Of a DNA stretch of 34,201 nucleotides, positions 1 through 9,651 are shown piece by piece (the first letter of the stretch is position 1; every line of letters begins with the position of its first letter). The stretch covers positions 1 through 34,201 of the forward strand of contig NZ_LRQV01000075.1 in assembly GCF_001567585.1 (NCBI RefSeq), in the 5' to 3' direction. A program made the translations under genes and the position numbers. Source of the DNA: Micromonospora rosaria (GTDB lineage: Bacteria > Actinomycetota > Actinomycetes > Mycobacteriales > Micromonosporaceae). The notes beneath the pieces are model-generated. The model had not been told where the DNA came from, did not search any database, and saw nothing but the letters and a program-made list of their open reading frames with translations.

Positions 1-28
1 CCTGGTCGCCGAGCACTGGAAGAGCTGA
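1..28 (+). CDS. 3' end of an upstream gene (partial)
   Basis: Reading from base 2, the frame encodes LVAEHWKS followed by TGA at 26-28. A strong hairpin terminator begins 14 bases later, which supports a real gene end here. Only eight residues are visible, so no function can be given. Confidence 0.4.
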
Positions 29-41
29 CGTGAGAGGTGTT

Positions 42-76
42 CTGGCCGGTGTCCCCGTGACGGGGACACCGGCCAG
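42..76 (+). terminator. Strong hairpin terminator
   Basis: A perfect 16-bp stem (42-57 with 61-76) closes on a 3-base loop. It sits directly after the TGA at 26-28 and before the phosphatase gene. There is no U-tract, which is usual for actinobacterial terminators. Confidence 0.8.
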
Positions 77-102
77 TCGCGTCTGCGGGGGAGAATCCCT
101 GG

Positions 103-516
103 ATGACGCGAACGTGGACGGACCAGACCGGCGTGGTCGTGCTGCCGAGCGGGGCGACGGTGCGGGGACGCCGGATCGGTGACCCCGCCACCCCCGCCGA
201 CTTCGCGCTGCTGCTGGCCCCCGGCCCGGCGCCGGACTGGCCGCACCGCCGGATCCGGTGGCCCGACTTCTGGATCCCCACCGACCGGGCGGACGCCCTC
301 GACGCCCTGCACGAGGGGCTGCGCCGGGCGGCGGCGGGGGAGCGGGTCGAGGTGGCCTGCCGGGGCGGCGTCGGCCGGACCGGTACCGCGTTGGCCGCGC
401 TGGCCGTCCTCGACGGGGTGCCGGCCCGGGACGCGGTGGCGTGGGTCCGTACCCGCTACCACCCCCGCGCGGTGGAGACCCCCTGGCAGCGCCGCTGGCT
501 GCGTCGGGTGGCCTGA
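103..516 (+). CDS. Protein-tyrosine/dual-specificity phosphatase-like protein
   Basis: A 137-aa soluble protein with the cysteine-phosphatase P-loop CRGGVGRTGT: nucleophile Cys86, five residues, then Arg92 and a Thr. A WPD tripeptide (residues 53-55) lies where the general-acid loop of tyrosine phosphatases would be. The residue before the Cys is Ala instead of the common His. The protein is about the size of a minimal phosphatase domain with no extra domains. A purine-rich GGGGGAGAA stretch (87-94) lies 8 bases before the ATG. It is transcribed alone and converges on the UvrA-like gene, with 11 bases between the stop codons. The fold call is firm; the substrate (phosphotyrosine, phosphoinositide or other) cannot be told. 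Confidence 0.75.
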   Translation: MTRTWTDQTGVVVLPSGATVRGRRIGDPATPADFALLLAPGPAPDWPHRRIRWPDFWIPTDRADALDALHEGLRRAAAGERVEVACRGGVGRTGTALAALAVLDGVPARDAVAWVRTRYHPRAVETPWQRRWLRRVA

Positions 517-527
517 CCGGCCCCGCC

Positions 528-2804
<2,277 letters not shown>

Positions 2805-2979
2805 GCGAACCCTTCGGCGATCGTGGGCAGGGTGGAGCCCGCCGGTTTCCGTACCGGCCTGGCCGCATTCAATTGTCTCATTCAAACTCCCGTGGAGGGT
2901 TTTACCAGCGTCGAGCGCGGCAGGCCGGGAGAAAGAGCCGGATAAGTCTCAACCACACGTGAGCAGGTACGCTGAGCCG
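2805..2979. promoter_or_regulatory. Divergent promoter region, UvrA-like / tandem-MerR
   Basis: These 175 bases separate two divergently read genes. On the plus strand TACGCT (2968-2973) lies 6 bases before the GTG of the regulator, a -10 placement that would give a leaderless mRNA. The 10-mer AAGTCTCAAC (2944-2953) is the exact reverse complement of a 10-mer upstream of the second tandem-MerR gene (11438-11447). Two copies of CATTCAA (2866-2872, 2879-2885) lie 13 bases apart. None of these is proven as an operator. Confidence 0.45.
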
Positions 2980-3702
2980 GTGACGGACGTGGTGGGACGC
3001 CGGCTGCGCGGCGCGGACCTCGCCGCCTCGGCGGGCATCTCGGTCCAGCAGGTGCGCAACTACGTGGACCTCGGGGTGCTGCCACCCGTGCGGCGCACCC
3101 CGAGCGGGTACCGCGTCTTCACCGACGAGCACGTGCGGGCGCTGACCGTGGCGCGGCACCTGGCCGAGGGGCACGGCTGGACACGTACCCGGGAGATGAT
3201 GGCGGCGGTCCACCGGGGCGACCCGGCGGCGGCGCTGGCGTCGCTCGACGCCGGCCACGCCGAACTGGACCGGGAGCGGGCCGACATCCGCCGGGTCCTC
3301 GACGCCTTCGCCACCGTGCTGGCGGGCCCGGCCGTCGCGCCGACCCGGCGTCGGGACGTCCGGATCGGGGAGGTGGCCGCCCTGATCGGGGTCCGCACCT
3401 CCCAGCTGCGGGTGTGGGAGACCCGGGGACTGCTGCGGCCGACCCGGCAGCCGGTCACCGGGTACCGGGTCTACGACGAGGCGGAGGTGCGCGCGGCGCA
3501 GGTCGTGGCGCTGCTGCGCCGGGGCAGCTACCCGTTCGACATCGTCCAGGCGGTGCTGGACGAGTTGCGCAGCACCGGCAGCCCGCAACGGGTCCGCGCC
3601 GAGCTCGCCCGCCGGGAGCAGGAGTTGCAGCGGCGCAGCCTGCACCGGCTGCGGGGCTCGGCCGCCCTCTACGCCTACCTGGCCGACCGGGGGCTGACCT
3701 GA
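2980..3702 (+). CDS. Tandem-MerR-domain transcriptional regulator
   Basis: A 240-aa protein carrying two MerR-type winged-helix domains. The first spans about residues 8-75 (AASAGISVQQVRNYVDLGVL, then SGYRVF). The second spans about 126-195 (IGEVAALIGVRTSQLRVWET, then TGYRVY). Ordinary MerR proteins have one such domain and dimerise through a coiled coil; here a helical segment (about 85-112) links the two. The GTG at 2980 was chosen because a -10-like TACGCT precedes it by 6 bases and the HTH follows directly; a GTG at 2959 in the same frame is possible. It is divergent from the UvrA-like gene and so probably controls it. A paralogue of the same layout lies at 11502. Confidence 0.82.
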   Translation: MTDVVGRRLRGADLAASAGISVQQVRNYVDLGVLPPVRRTPSGYRVFTDEHVRALTVARHLAEGHGWTRTREMMAAVHRGDPAAALASLDAGHAELDRERADIRRVLDAFATVLAGPAVAPTRRRDVRIGEVAALIGVRTSQLRVWETRGLLRPTRQPVTGYRVYDEAEVRAAQVVALLRRGSYPFDIVQAVLDELRSTGSPQRVRAELARREQELQRRSLHRLRGSAALYAYLADRGLT

Positions 3703-3727
3703 AGCGGGCCCGGTGACCCGGTGACCG

Positions 3728-3766
3728 CGACGGTGGGGGCATCCGCCTCGGATGCCCCCACCGTCG
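3728..3766. terminator. Bidirectional hairpin terminator
   Basis: A perfect 18-bp stem (3728-3745 with 3749-3766) with a 3-base loop lies between the convergent ends of the tandem-MerR gene and the secreted repeat protein. Confidence 0.85.
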
Positions 3767-3790
3767 TCCCCGCCCGGGACGGTCGGGACG

Positions 3791-4618
3791 TCAGTTCAGG
3801 CCGCAGGGGGCGAGTTCCAGCGGCGGGACGGGACGGTCCCCGGTGACCCGCCCGATGGTCGTCGCGATCCGGTTGATCACGGCGATCCGTCGGTCCTCCA
3901 GCGGGCCGAGGACGGTGTTCTGGATGAAGTTCGGGCCGCCCTGGGGGTTGACCGCGAGGTCGGCGAGGCGGGCGTTGGCCTCGGCGATCTGCTGGCGGAG
4001 GTTGGCCAGTTCCTGGTTGACCCCGGCCTGCGCGGCGGCGGGCACCACCGGGAACCGACCGGCCACGTCGGGGCAGTTCACCGTCCGGGCCCCGGCCGGA
4101 GCCGGGTTGCCGCCGGTGGCTCCCTGGTTGCCGGTGGCTCCCTGGTTGCCGCCGGTGTTGCCGGTGGCCGGTGCCGCGCCGGCCGCGGTCACGCCGCAGG
4201 TGGCCAGTGCCTCCAGCCCGGCCGGGCGGTTGCCGTCGACCCGGCTGACGGTGATGGCGATCCGGTCCAGGGTGGCCACCCGCTTGGACCGCAGTGGCCC
4301 GAGGACGGTGTTCTGGACGAAGTTCGGGCCGCCCCGGGGGTTGACCGCGAGGTCGGCGAGGCGGGCGTTGGCCTCGGTGATCTGCTGCTCCAGGGTGGCC
4401 AGTTCCCGGTCGACGCCGGCCCGCGCGGCGGCCGGAATCGCCGGGAGCTGACCACGGACGTCCGGGCAGGTCACGGTCTGGACACCGGACGTCGCCCGCC
4501 GGGCCTCGCCGGCGTCGTCGGCGGACGCCAGGTGCAGTCCCGCACCGAGCAGCACCGCCGCGCAGGCGCCGACGCCGGCAATCCTCAGGACGGCGTTCTT
4601 CTGCGTACGCCTGGCCAT
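3791..4618 (-). CDS. Secreted protein of two duplicated cysteine-bounded modules
   Basis: A 275-aa protein of unrecognised function. Residues 1-33 form a Sec-type signal peptide (basic start, hydrophobic AAVLLGAGLHLASA). Two similar modules follow, each opened by a Cys (C51, C182; xCPDV) and closed by another exactly 90 residues later (C141, C272; xCG). Each module contains the near-identical helical stretch EANARLADLAVNPxGGPNF. A Gly/Asn/Gln/Thr-rich linker with the repeat NQGATG joins them. The paired Cys suggest one disulfide per module (inference). The ATG at 4618 has a clear AAGGAGAGG just upstream. The gene is divergent from a D-Ala-D-Ala carboxypeptidase across a 352-base gap, so an envelope role is plausible but unproven. 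Confidence 0.75.
   Translation of the reverse strand: MARRTQKNAVLRIAGVGACAAVLLGAGLHLASADDAGEARRATSGVQTVTCPDVRGQLPAIPAAARAGVDRELATLEQQITEANARLADLAVNPRGGPNFVQNTVLGPLRSKRVATLDRIAITVSRVDGNRPAGLEALATCGVTAAGAAPATGNTGGNQGATGNQGATGGNPAPAGARTVNCPDVAGRFPVVPAAAQAGVNQELANLRQQIAEANARLADLAVNPQGGPNFIQNTVLGPLEDRRIAVINRIATTIGRVTGDRPVPPLELAPCGLN
3904..4388. repeat. Intragenic duplication inside the secreted protein gene
   Basis: About 92 bases at 3904-3995 recur at 4297-4388 with roughly four differences. The offset of 393 bases equals 131 codons, the module spacing in the protein. The low divergence, including silent sites, points to a recent duplication or continuing gene conversion. Confidence 0.75.
4113..4148. 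repeat. Perfect 18-bp tandem repeat, two copies
   Basis: Bases 4113-4130 are repeated exactly at 4131-4148. They encode the NQGATG motif of the linker between the two modules. Being in frame, copy number could change without breaking the gene. Confidence 0.8.
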
Positions 4619-4970
4619 GTACCTCTCCTTACTGGACCCCTGCGGGCAGCCGGAATCGGCGTTCCTGTGCACGGGGAACGGCGGTGTGAACTGACGACGG
4701 GAAAGGAACGCGGGCACCACCGGATATGGTGACCGCGAATGCGGAAAGGCCGAGGCGTCCGCCGCCCCACCCGGTGTCCGGAACAGTTCCGTGACCGTCC
4801 CCGGAATGTGGCGGCCCGGCTGTTCCGTCCTTCCGGCGATGAATACGGGGATCGCCGTGGGAGCGGTTCAACGGCGGCGGTGGAAATTCTGGCGTCGGCC
4901 GTCGTGACGCCGGCCCGGCACGGGGTGGCGTGCCGGGATCCGAAGAATCTTGGCAGCTAGGGTCACCTCC
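4619..4970. promoter_or_regulatory. Divergent intergenic region, 352 bases
   Basis: This stretch lies between the start codons of the secreted repeat protein (minus) and the first carboxypeptidase (plus). It holds the ribosome site AAGGAGAGG for the minus gene just above 4618. The plus side has TAGGGT (4958-4963) 7 bases before the ATG. The reading frames within it lack ribosome sites and recognisable domains, and no strong hairpin is evident. Confidence 0.5.
4958..4963 (+). promoter_or_regulatory. Putative -10 element of a leaderless gene
   Basis: TAGGGT fits the actinobacterial TAnnnT -10 pattern. The ATG begins 7 bases after it, with no Shine-Dalgarno sequence between, so transcription probably starts at or next to the A of the start codon. 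The -35 region is not obvious. Confidence 0.5.
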
Positions 4971-6299
4971 ATGAGAGTTCGGCTCCCCGCCGTCACGGTG
5001 ACCGCCGTCCTGCTGCTGGCCGCCGCGCCGGCCACGGCCGGCCCGGCGCCGGCTCCGCCGGTCGGCACCGGGCCGGCTCCCGCCCCGGCCGCCGGCCCGA
5101 CCGATCCCGGGGTGACCCCCACCGGGCCGGCCGTGCCCTGCCCCCGAGCGGTGGCGCCCGCGGTGACCCGGTCACCCCGGCCCACCCCGCCCCCGGTCGT
5201 CCCGGGGGACCGGACCATCGGCGGGGCGGCGCTGGCCACCGCCGGGCTGGTCGTCCCACCCACCGCACCGGCGCCACCGGCGATCACCGCGACGTCGTGG
5301 CTGGTTGCCGACCTGGACACCGGTGCGGTGCTGGGTGGGTGCGGGCCGCACGAGTACGCCACCCCGGCGAGCGTGCAGAAGCTGCTGCTGGCCGCCACCC
5401 TGCTGCCGAAGCTGGACCCGAAGCAGGTGGTCACCGCCACCCCGGCCGACCTGGACATCGCCCCCGGCTCGTCCGCCGTCGGCCTGGTCGCCGGCGGCCG
5501 GTACCCGGTGGAGACGGTCTGGCTCGGACTGCTGCTCAACTCCGGCAACGAGGCGGCGAACCTGCTGGCCCGGCTCGGCGGTGGCGCCGACGGGGCCGCC
5601 GGCGGGGTGCGGGCGATGAACGAGGAGGCCCGGCGGCTCGGCGCGTTGCAGACACACGCGGTGACCCCGTCCGGGCTGGACGGGCCGGGCCAGTTCACCA
5701 GCGCCTACGACCTGGCGCTGATCGCGCGGGCCTGCTTCGCCGACCCGACCTTCCGCCGCTACGCGCTGACCGAGCAGACCCGGATCCCCGCCCAGCCGGC
5801 GCTGAACCGCAAGGGCTTCCAGATCCAGAACCAGAACCAACTCGTCTACCGGTACCCCGGGGCACTGGGTGGCAAGACCGGCTTCACCGACTACGCCCGG
5901 CACACCTACGTCGGCGCCGCCGAGCGGAACGGCCGCCGGCTGGTCGCCACCCTGCTCGGCGCGGAGCCCCGGCCGATGCGCGGCTGGGAGCAGGGCGCCG
6001 CCCTGCTCGACTGGGGGTTCTCGCTGTCCCGCGACGCCTCCGTCGGCCGGCTCGTCGAGCCGGGGGAGGTGGAGCGGGCGCGGGCGGCCGCCGCGACCGG
6101 GCCCACGGCGGCGGCGCAGCCGCCGCCGGCGGAACCGGAGAGCACCGTCCGGCCGGCCGCCGCCCGCCCGGCCCGGGACGACACGATCGGTACGCCCCGT
6201 GCGCTGGCGGTCTGGTACGGCCTCGGCGCGGCTGTCCTGCTCGCGGCCGTCGCGCTGACGCTCGGGTACCGCCGCCGCGCCAGCCGCCGCCGACGCTGA
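4971..6299 (+). CDS. D-alanyl-D-alanine carboxypeptidase (S11), membrane anchored
   Basis: A 442-aa serine DD-carboxypeptidase that trims the terminal D-Ala of peptidoglycan stem peptides outside the membrane. The three penicillin-binding motifs are present: SVQK (Ser134, Lys137), SGN (191-193) and KTG (302-304). Residues 1-24 form a signal peptide. A long Pro/Ala-rich spacer (about 25-105) precedes the catalytic domain, and a C-terminal hydrophobic helix ending in a run of Arg (about 412-442) anchors it. The start at 4971 is favoured over an in-frame TTG at 4950 because TAGGGT lies at -10 distance for a leaderless mRNA. A terminator follows at 6305. A close paralogue lies at 6670, with stretches of near-identical DNA. 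Confidence 0.9.
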   Translation: MRVRLPAVTVTAVLLLAAAPATAGPAPAPPVGTGPAPAPAAGPTDPGVTPTGPAVPCPRAVAPAVTRSPRPTPPPVVPGDRTIGGAALATAGLVVPPTAPAPPAITATSWLVADLDTGAVLGGCGPHEYATPASVQKLLLAATLLPKLDPKQVVTATPADLDIAPGSSAVGLVAGGRYPVETVWLGLLLNSGNEAANLLARLGGGADGAAGGVRAMNEEARRLGALQTHAVTPSGLDGPGQFTSAYDLALIARACFADPTFRRYALTEQTRIPAQPALNRKGFQIQNQNQLVYRYPGALGGKTGFTDYARHTYVGAAERNGRRLVATLLGAEPRPMRGWEQGAALLDWGFSLSRDASVGRLVEPGEVERARAAAATGPTAAAQPPPAEPESTVRPAAARPARDDTIGTPRALAVWYGLGAAVLLAAVALTLGYRRRASRRRR

Positions 6300-6304
6300 C
6301 CGGA

Positions 6305-6340
6305 CGGGGCGGGACGGTCGACGACGACCGTCCCGCCCCG
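6305..6340. terminator. Bidirectional hairpin terminator
   Basis: A perfect 16-bp stem (6305-6320 with 6325-6340) closes on a 4-base loop. It separates the convergent ends of the first carboxypeptidase and the small minus-strand gene. Confidence 0.85.
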
Positions 6341-6350
6341 CCGGGCCCGC

Positions 6351-6536
6351 TCAGTGGCGGGGAGTCTCCTCCGGCTCCGCACCGGCCGCCCGGGCCCGGT
6401 CGGCCTCGGCATCGGCGCTGCCGACCGGCGTGCCGTCGTCGTCCACGGGCGGCGCGGCCAGGTCGGGGTCGGCCATGTCCGCGGTGAGCCGCCCGGCGGT
6501 GGCCAGCCCCACCGGAACGTACCTGGGATCGCTCAT
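6351..6536 (-). CDS. Small acidic hypothetical protein (61 aa)
   Basis: A 61-aa protein rich in Asp, Glu, Ala and Pro, with no membrane segment and probably disordered. It is supported as a real gene by an excellent ribosome site, GAGGAGGGG three bases before the ATG at 6536, and by the terminator just past its stop. No domain is recognised. It lies on the opposite strand between the two carboxypeptidase paralogues and is divergent from the second. Confidence 0.65.
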   Translation of the reverse strand: MSDPRYVPVGLATAGRLTADMADPDLAAPPVDDDGTPVGSADAEADRARAAGAEPEETPRH

Positions 6537-6657
6537 GGTCCCCTCCTCATCGACGTCTGCCTGTCCGTTCCGTCTGCTACCCGGGCGGTCACGCGCCCAC
6601 ACCTGCCGCCCGGCCGACGGGATTCCGTGACCGCCCACCGGAACACCCGGGCGTGGT

Positions 6658-6663
6658 TAGCGT
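6658..6663 (+). promoter_or_regulatory. Putative -10 element of a leaderless gene
   Basis: TAGCGT stands 6 bases before the GTG at 6670, the same layout as upstream of the paralogue at 4971. The intervening GAGGGG could also serve as a ribosome site but touches the start codon. Confidence 0.45.
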
Positions 6664-6669
6664 GAGGGG

Positions 6670-7917
6670 GTGAGAGGTTGCCGCCGGGCCGCCGTCGTGA
6701 CCGCCGCGCTGCTCCTGGCGCCGGTCGGGGCTCCCGCCCGTGGTGTCGCGGCCCCCGGTGCCGGGGGATCGACGACCGTGCCCTGTCCGAGCGTGCCGGT
6801 GCCGCGCCCCTCGCGACCCAGCCCGCCCCGCGCCGTCGAAGCCGCCCGTGCCGTCGGCGGCTCCGCGCTGGCGACCCCGGGCCTGGTGACGCCCGCGGGC
6901 ACGCCCGCGCCACCCGCGGTCACCGCGACGTCGTGGCTGGTCGCCGACCTGGACACCGGTGCGGTGCTGGGTGGGTGCGGGCCGCACGAGTACGCCACCC
7001 CGGCGAGCGTGCAGAAGTTGCTGCTGGCCGCCACCCTGCTGCCGAAGCTGGACCCCGGGCAGCTCGTCACGGTGACCGCCGGGGACGTGGACATCGAGCC
7101 GGGCAGCTCCGCGATGGGGCTCGTCGAGGGCGGGCACTACCCGCTGAAGAGCGTCTGGCTCGGTCTCCTGCTCACCTCCGGCAACGACGCGGCGAACCTG
7201 CTGGCCCGGCTCGGCGGCGGGGCCGACGGCCTGCCCGGCGGGGTCCGGGCGATGAACGAGGAGGCCCGGCGGCTCGGCGCGGGGCAGACACACGCGGTGA
7301 CGCCCTCCGGGCTGGACGGGCCGGGCCAGTTCACCAGCGCCTACGACCTGGCGCTGATCGCGCGGGCCTGCTTCGCCGACCCGACCTTCCGCCGCTACGC
7401 GCTGACCGAGCGGGCCCGGGTGCCGGCGCAGCCCGCCCTGCGCCGCAAGGGCTACGAGATCCAGAACGACAACCAGCTTCTCTACCGGTACCCCGGGGCG
7501 CTGGGCGGCAAGACCGGCTTCACCGACCTGGCCCGGCACACCTACGTCGGGGCGGCCGAACGCGGTGGCCGGCGGCTGGTGGTGACCCTGCTCGGCGCGG
7601 AGGTCGGCCCCGGCCCCGCCGAACGGCGCGGCTGGGAGCAGGGTGCCGCCCTGCTCGACTGGGGGTTCGCGCTGCCCCGGGACGCCTCGGTGGGTCGGCT
7701 GGTCCGCCCCGGGGAGGCGACCACCGCCGCCCCGTCGGCCGGGGCCACCCTGGCGGTCGCCGGCGCCGCCCGGACCGCGCACACCGGCCGGCTCGCCGGG
7801 GTCGGCTGGTGGTGGACGCTGCCCGTGCTCGCGGTCGGCCTGGCCGGCGTCGCCCTGCTGGTGGCGCTCTACGCCCGCCGCCGGCCGCTGCCCGCCGGTG
7901 ACAGCGACCCCGGGTGA
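6670..7917 (+). CDS. D-alanyl-D-alanine carboxypeptidase (S11), paralogue
   Basis: A 415-aa serine DD-carboxypeptidase with the same architecture as its neighbour: signal peptide, Pro-rich spacer, catalytic domain with SVQK (Ser113, Lys116), SGN (170-172) and KTG (281-283), and a C-terminal hydrophobic helix followed by Arg residues. The GTG at 6670 is used because TAGCGT lies 6 bases upstream and the signal peptide starts there. The stop codon overlaps the GTG of the VanX-like gene by 4 bases, so the two are translationally coupled and likely act on the same D-Ala-D-Ala ends in the wall. Spacer and C-terminus have diverged from the paralogue, while parts of the catalytic domain are almost identical in DNA. 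Confidence 0.9.
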   Translation: MRGCRRAAVVTAALLLAPVGAPARGVAAPGAGGSTTVPCPSVPVPRPSRPSPPRAVEAARAVGGSALATPGLVTPAGTPAPPAVTATSWLVADLDTGAVLGGCGPHEYATPASVQKLLLAATLLPKLDPGQLVTVTAGDVDIEPGSSAMGLVEGGHYPLKSVWLGLLLTSGNDAANLLARLGGGADGLPGGVRAMNEEARRLGAGQTHAVTPSGLDGPGQFTSAYDLALIARACFADPTFRRYALTERARVPAQPALRRKGYEIQNDNQLLYRYPGALGGKTGFTDLARHTYVGAAERGGRRLVVTLLGAEVGPGPAERRGWEQGAALLDWGFALPRDASVGRLVRPGEATTAAPSAGATLAVAGAARTAHTGRLAGVGWWWTLPVLAVGLAGVALLVALYARRRPLPAGDSDPG

Positions 7918-8786
7918 CCCGCCCCGCCGTGCCTGCCGTGACCCGCCCGGCCGTGGCCGCCCGGCCCGCTGCGGCCCTGCCGGCCGTGGTTGCCGTGACG
8001 CTGGTCGCCGTGGCCGCCGCCACCGTGCTCACCGCCTGCCACCGACCGCCACCGCCACCGCCGCCGGCCCCCGCCCCGTCCGGGCCGCGCGCCCCGGCGG
8101 ACGTGGTGGTCCTCACCGACGTCGACCCGACGGTCCGCACCGACATCCGGTACGCCACCGCGCACAACTTCGTCGGCCGCCCGCTGGACGGCTACCCGGA
8201 GCCGTTGTGCCTGCTCACCCGGGCGGCGGCCGAGGCGCTGCGCCGGGTGCAGGCCGCCGCGCTCGCCGACGGGCACACCCTCAAGGTGTACGACTGCTAC
8301 CGCCCGCAGCGTGCCGCCGACGACATGGTCGCCTGGGCCGGGCAGCCCGGTGAGTCGGCCGGCGCCGTCGAGTTCCACCCCCGGGTGCCGAAGTCCGAGC
8401 TGTTCGCCGAGGGGTACCTCGGCGCGCCCACCGCGCACAGCCGGGGCAGCACCGTGGACCTGACCCTGGTCCGCCTGCCCGCCCCCACCCCGTCCCGGTA
8501 CCCGTCGGCGGCTCCGCCGGTGCCGTGCACCGCCCCGCCGCAGCGGCGGTACCCGGACGACAGCGTCGACATGGGTACCGGCTTCGACTGCTTCGACCCC
8601 CTGGCGGCCACCGCCGCCACCGACATCTCCCGCGCCGCGCGGGCGAACCGGGCGTTGCTGCGCCGGCTGATGACCGACGGCGGGTTCGTCAACTACGACC
8701 GGGAGTGGTGGCACTACCGGCTCGCCGACGAGCCCTACCCCGACACGTACTTCGACTTCCCGGTCAGCCGGTCCGCCGTGCGCTGA
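7914..8786 (+). CDS. VanX-type D-Ala-D-Ala dipeptidase lipoprotein
   Basis: A 290-aa zinc dipeptidase of the VanX/DdpX family (M15D), which cleaves free D-Ala-D-Ala. The zinc and catalytic residues of VanX are visible: His175 and Asp182 in AHSRGSTVDLTL, and Glu264 and His267 in EWWHY. Arg130 in YDCYRPQ matches the conserved arginine. Residues 1-42 form a lipoprotein signal with lipobox LTAC (Cys42), followed by a proline run, so the enzyme should sit outside the membrane. Gram-positive resistance VanX is cytoplasmic, so this one more likely serves dipeptide recycling. The GTG overlaps the preceding stop by 4 bases. No vanH, vanA or vanRS gene is nearby. Confidence 0.88.
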   Translation: MTRPAVPAVTRPAVAARPAAALPAVVAVTLVAVAAATVLTACHRPPPPPPPAPAPSGPRAPADVVVLTDVDPTVRTDIRYATAHNFVGRPLDGYPEPLCLLTRAAAEALRRVQAAALADGHTLKVYDCYRPQRAADDMVAWAGQPGESAGAVEFHPRVPKSELFAEGYLGAPTAHSRGSTVDLTLVRLPAPTPSRYPSAAPPVPCTAPPQRRYPDDSVDMGTGFDCFDPLAATAATDISRAARANRALLRRLMTDGGFVNYDREWWHYRLADEPYPDTYFDFPVSRSAVR

Positions 8787-8859
8787 CGCTCACCGGGCGC
8801 TGAGGTCGGCCGACCGGTGCCGTCGCCCGCGCGGTGCCGTCGGGTCGGCTCGTGCGGGG

Positions 8860-9651
8860 TCAGCCGCCCGGAGGTCGCAGCGGGAGCCAGGCGAGGACGT
8901 CCTGGACGGCCCGGTCCCAGTACGCCCAGTCGTGCCCGCCGGGGCCGAGGTCCACCGTGGCCGGGACGCCGGCCCGGCGGAGCGCCTCGACGAACCGGAC
9001 GTTGTCCTCGTGCAGGAAGTCCTCGGTGCCGCAGCCGAGCCAGAGCGCGGGCAGGTCGACACCGGCCCGGCCGGCCCGGTCGAGCAGCGTCAGCAGGTCG
9101 TCGTCGCTGCCGCGCACGGTCCGGTCCCCGAAGACGGTGTGCCAGACCGCCCGGTCGAGGGGGCGGTGCGGGTGGTCGCCCCGGGCGGCGATGTCGACGG
9201 CCCCGGAGAGGCTGGCGGCGGCGGCGAACCGACCCGGCTCGCGCAACGCCCACTTCAGGGCGCCGTACCCGCCCATGGAGAGCCCGGCGACGAAGGTGTC
9301 CTCCCGGCGTCGGGAGAGCCGGAAGAAGGAGTGGCAGACCGAGGGCAGTTCCTCGCTCAGGAACGTCCAGTACCGGTTGCCGTGCGCCTCGTCGGTGTAG
9401 AAGCTCCGGCCGACCTGCGGCATCACCACGGCCAGGCCGAGCGGGGCCACGTACCGCTCGACCGAGGTACGGCGCGACCAGGTCGTGTCGTCGTCGCTGA
9501 GCCCGTGCAGCAGGTACAGCACCGGCGGGTCGCCGGGGCGGTCGCTGCCGGCCAGGCCGATCTGGGAGGCCGCCCGTTCCGGCAGCAGCACCGTCATCGA
9601 CGTGCTCAGGCCGAGCACCTCGGAGAAGAAGTCACAGCGGATCCGGGCCAC
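8860..9651 (-). CDS. Esterase of the alpha/beta-hydrolase family (EsteraseD/antigen 85-like)
   Basis: A 263-aa protein starting VARIRCDFFSEVLG, a typical opening of this esterase family. Nucleophile Ser125 lies in GLSMGG, with probable triad partners Asp211 (GTEDFL) and His240 (GGHDW). The oxyanion segment YLLHGLSDD follows the second strand. There is no signal peptide, so it is cytosolic. The GTG at 9651 was chosen by family start; on its strand TAGCGT (9660-9665) lies 8 bases upstream, which suggests a short or absent leader. The gene converges on the VanX-like gene with a 73-base gap holding the palindrome GGTCGGCCGACC (8804-8815). The substrate is unknown; relatives hydrolyse short acyl esters or S-formylglutathione. 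Confidence 0.82.
   Translation of the reverse strand: MARIRCDFFSEVLGLSTSMTVLLPERAASQIGLAGSDRPGDPPVLYLLHGLSDDDTTWSRRTSVERYVAPLGLAVVMPQVGRSFYTDEAHGNRYWTFLSEELPSVCHSFFRLSRRREDTFVAGLSMGGYGALKWALREPGRFAAAASLSGAVDIAARGDHPHRPLDRAVWHTVFGDRTVRGSDDDLLTLLDRAGRAGVDLPALWLGCGTEDFLHEDNVRFVEALRRAGVPATVDLGPGGHDWAYWDRAVQDVLAWLPLRPPGG

Larger units (their letters stand above)
5284..7413. repeat. Near-identical DNA blocks in the two carboxypeptidase genes
   Basis: Bases 5284-5419 match 6920-7055 with only two differences, and 5670-5775 match 7306-7411 exactly (106 bases). Both blocks have the same offset of 1636 bases. Flanking parts of the genes differ much more. The blocks cover the SxxK motif region and the region between SGN and KTG. 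Confidence 0.75.

Noticed and set aside
4739..4960. 73-aa frame in the gap before the first carboxypeptidase
   Set aside because: No ribosome site, no domain, and it would overlap the probable promoter.
7914..8786. Vancomycin-resistance operon around the VanX-like gene
   Set aside because: There is no VanH, VanA ligase or VanRS two-component gene in the neighbourhood, and the protein has a lipoprotein signal.
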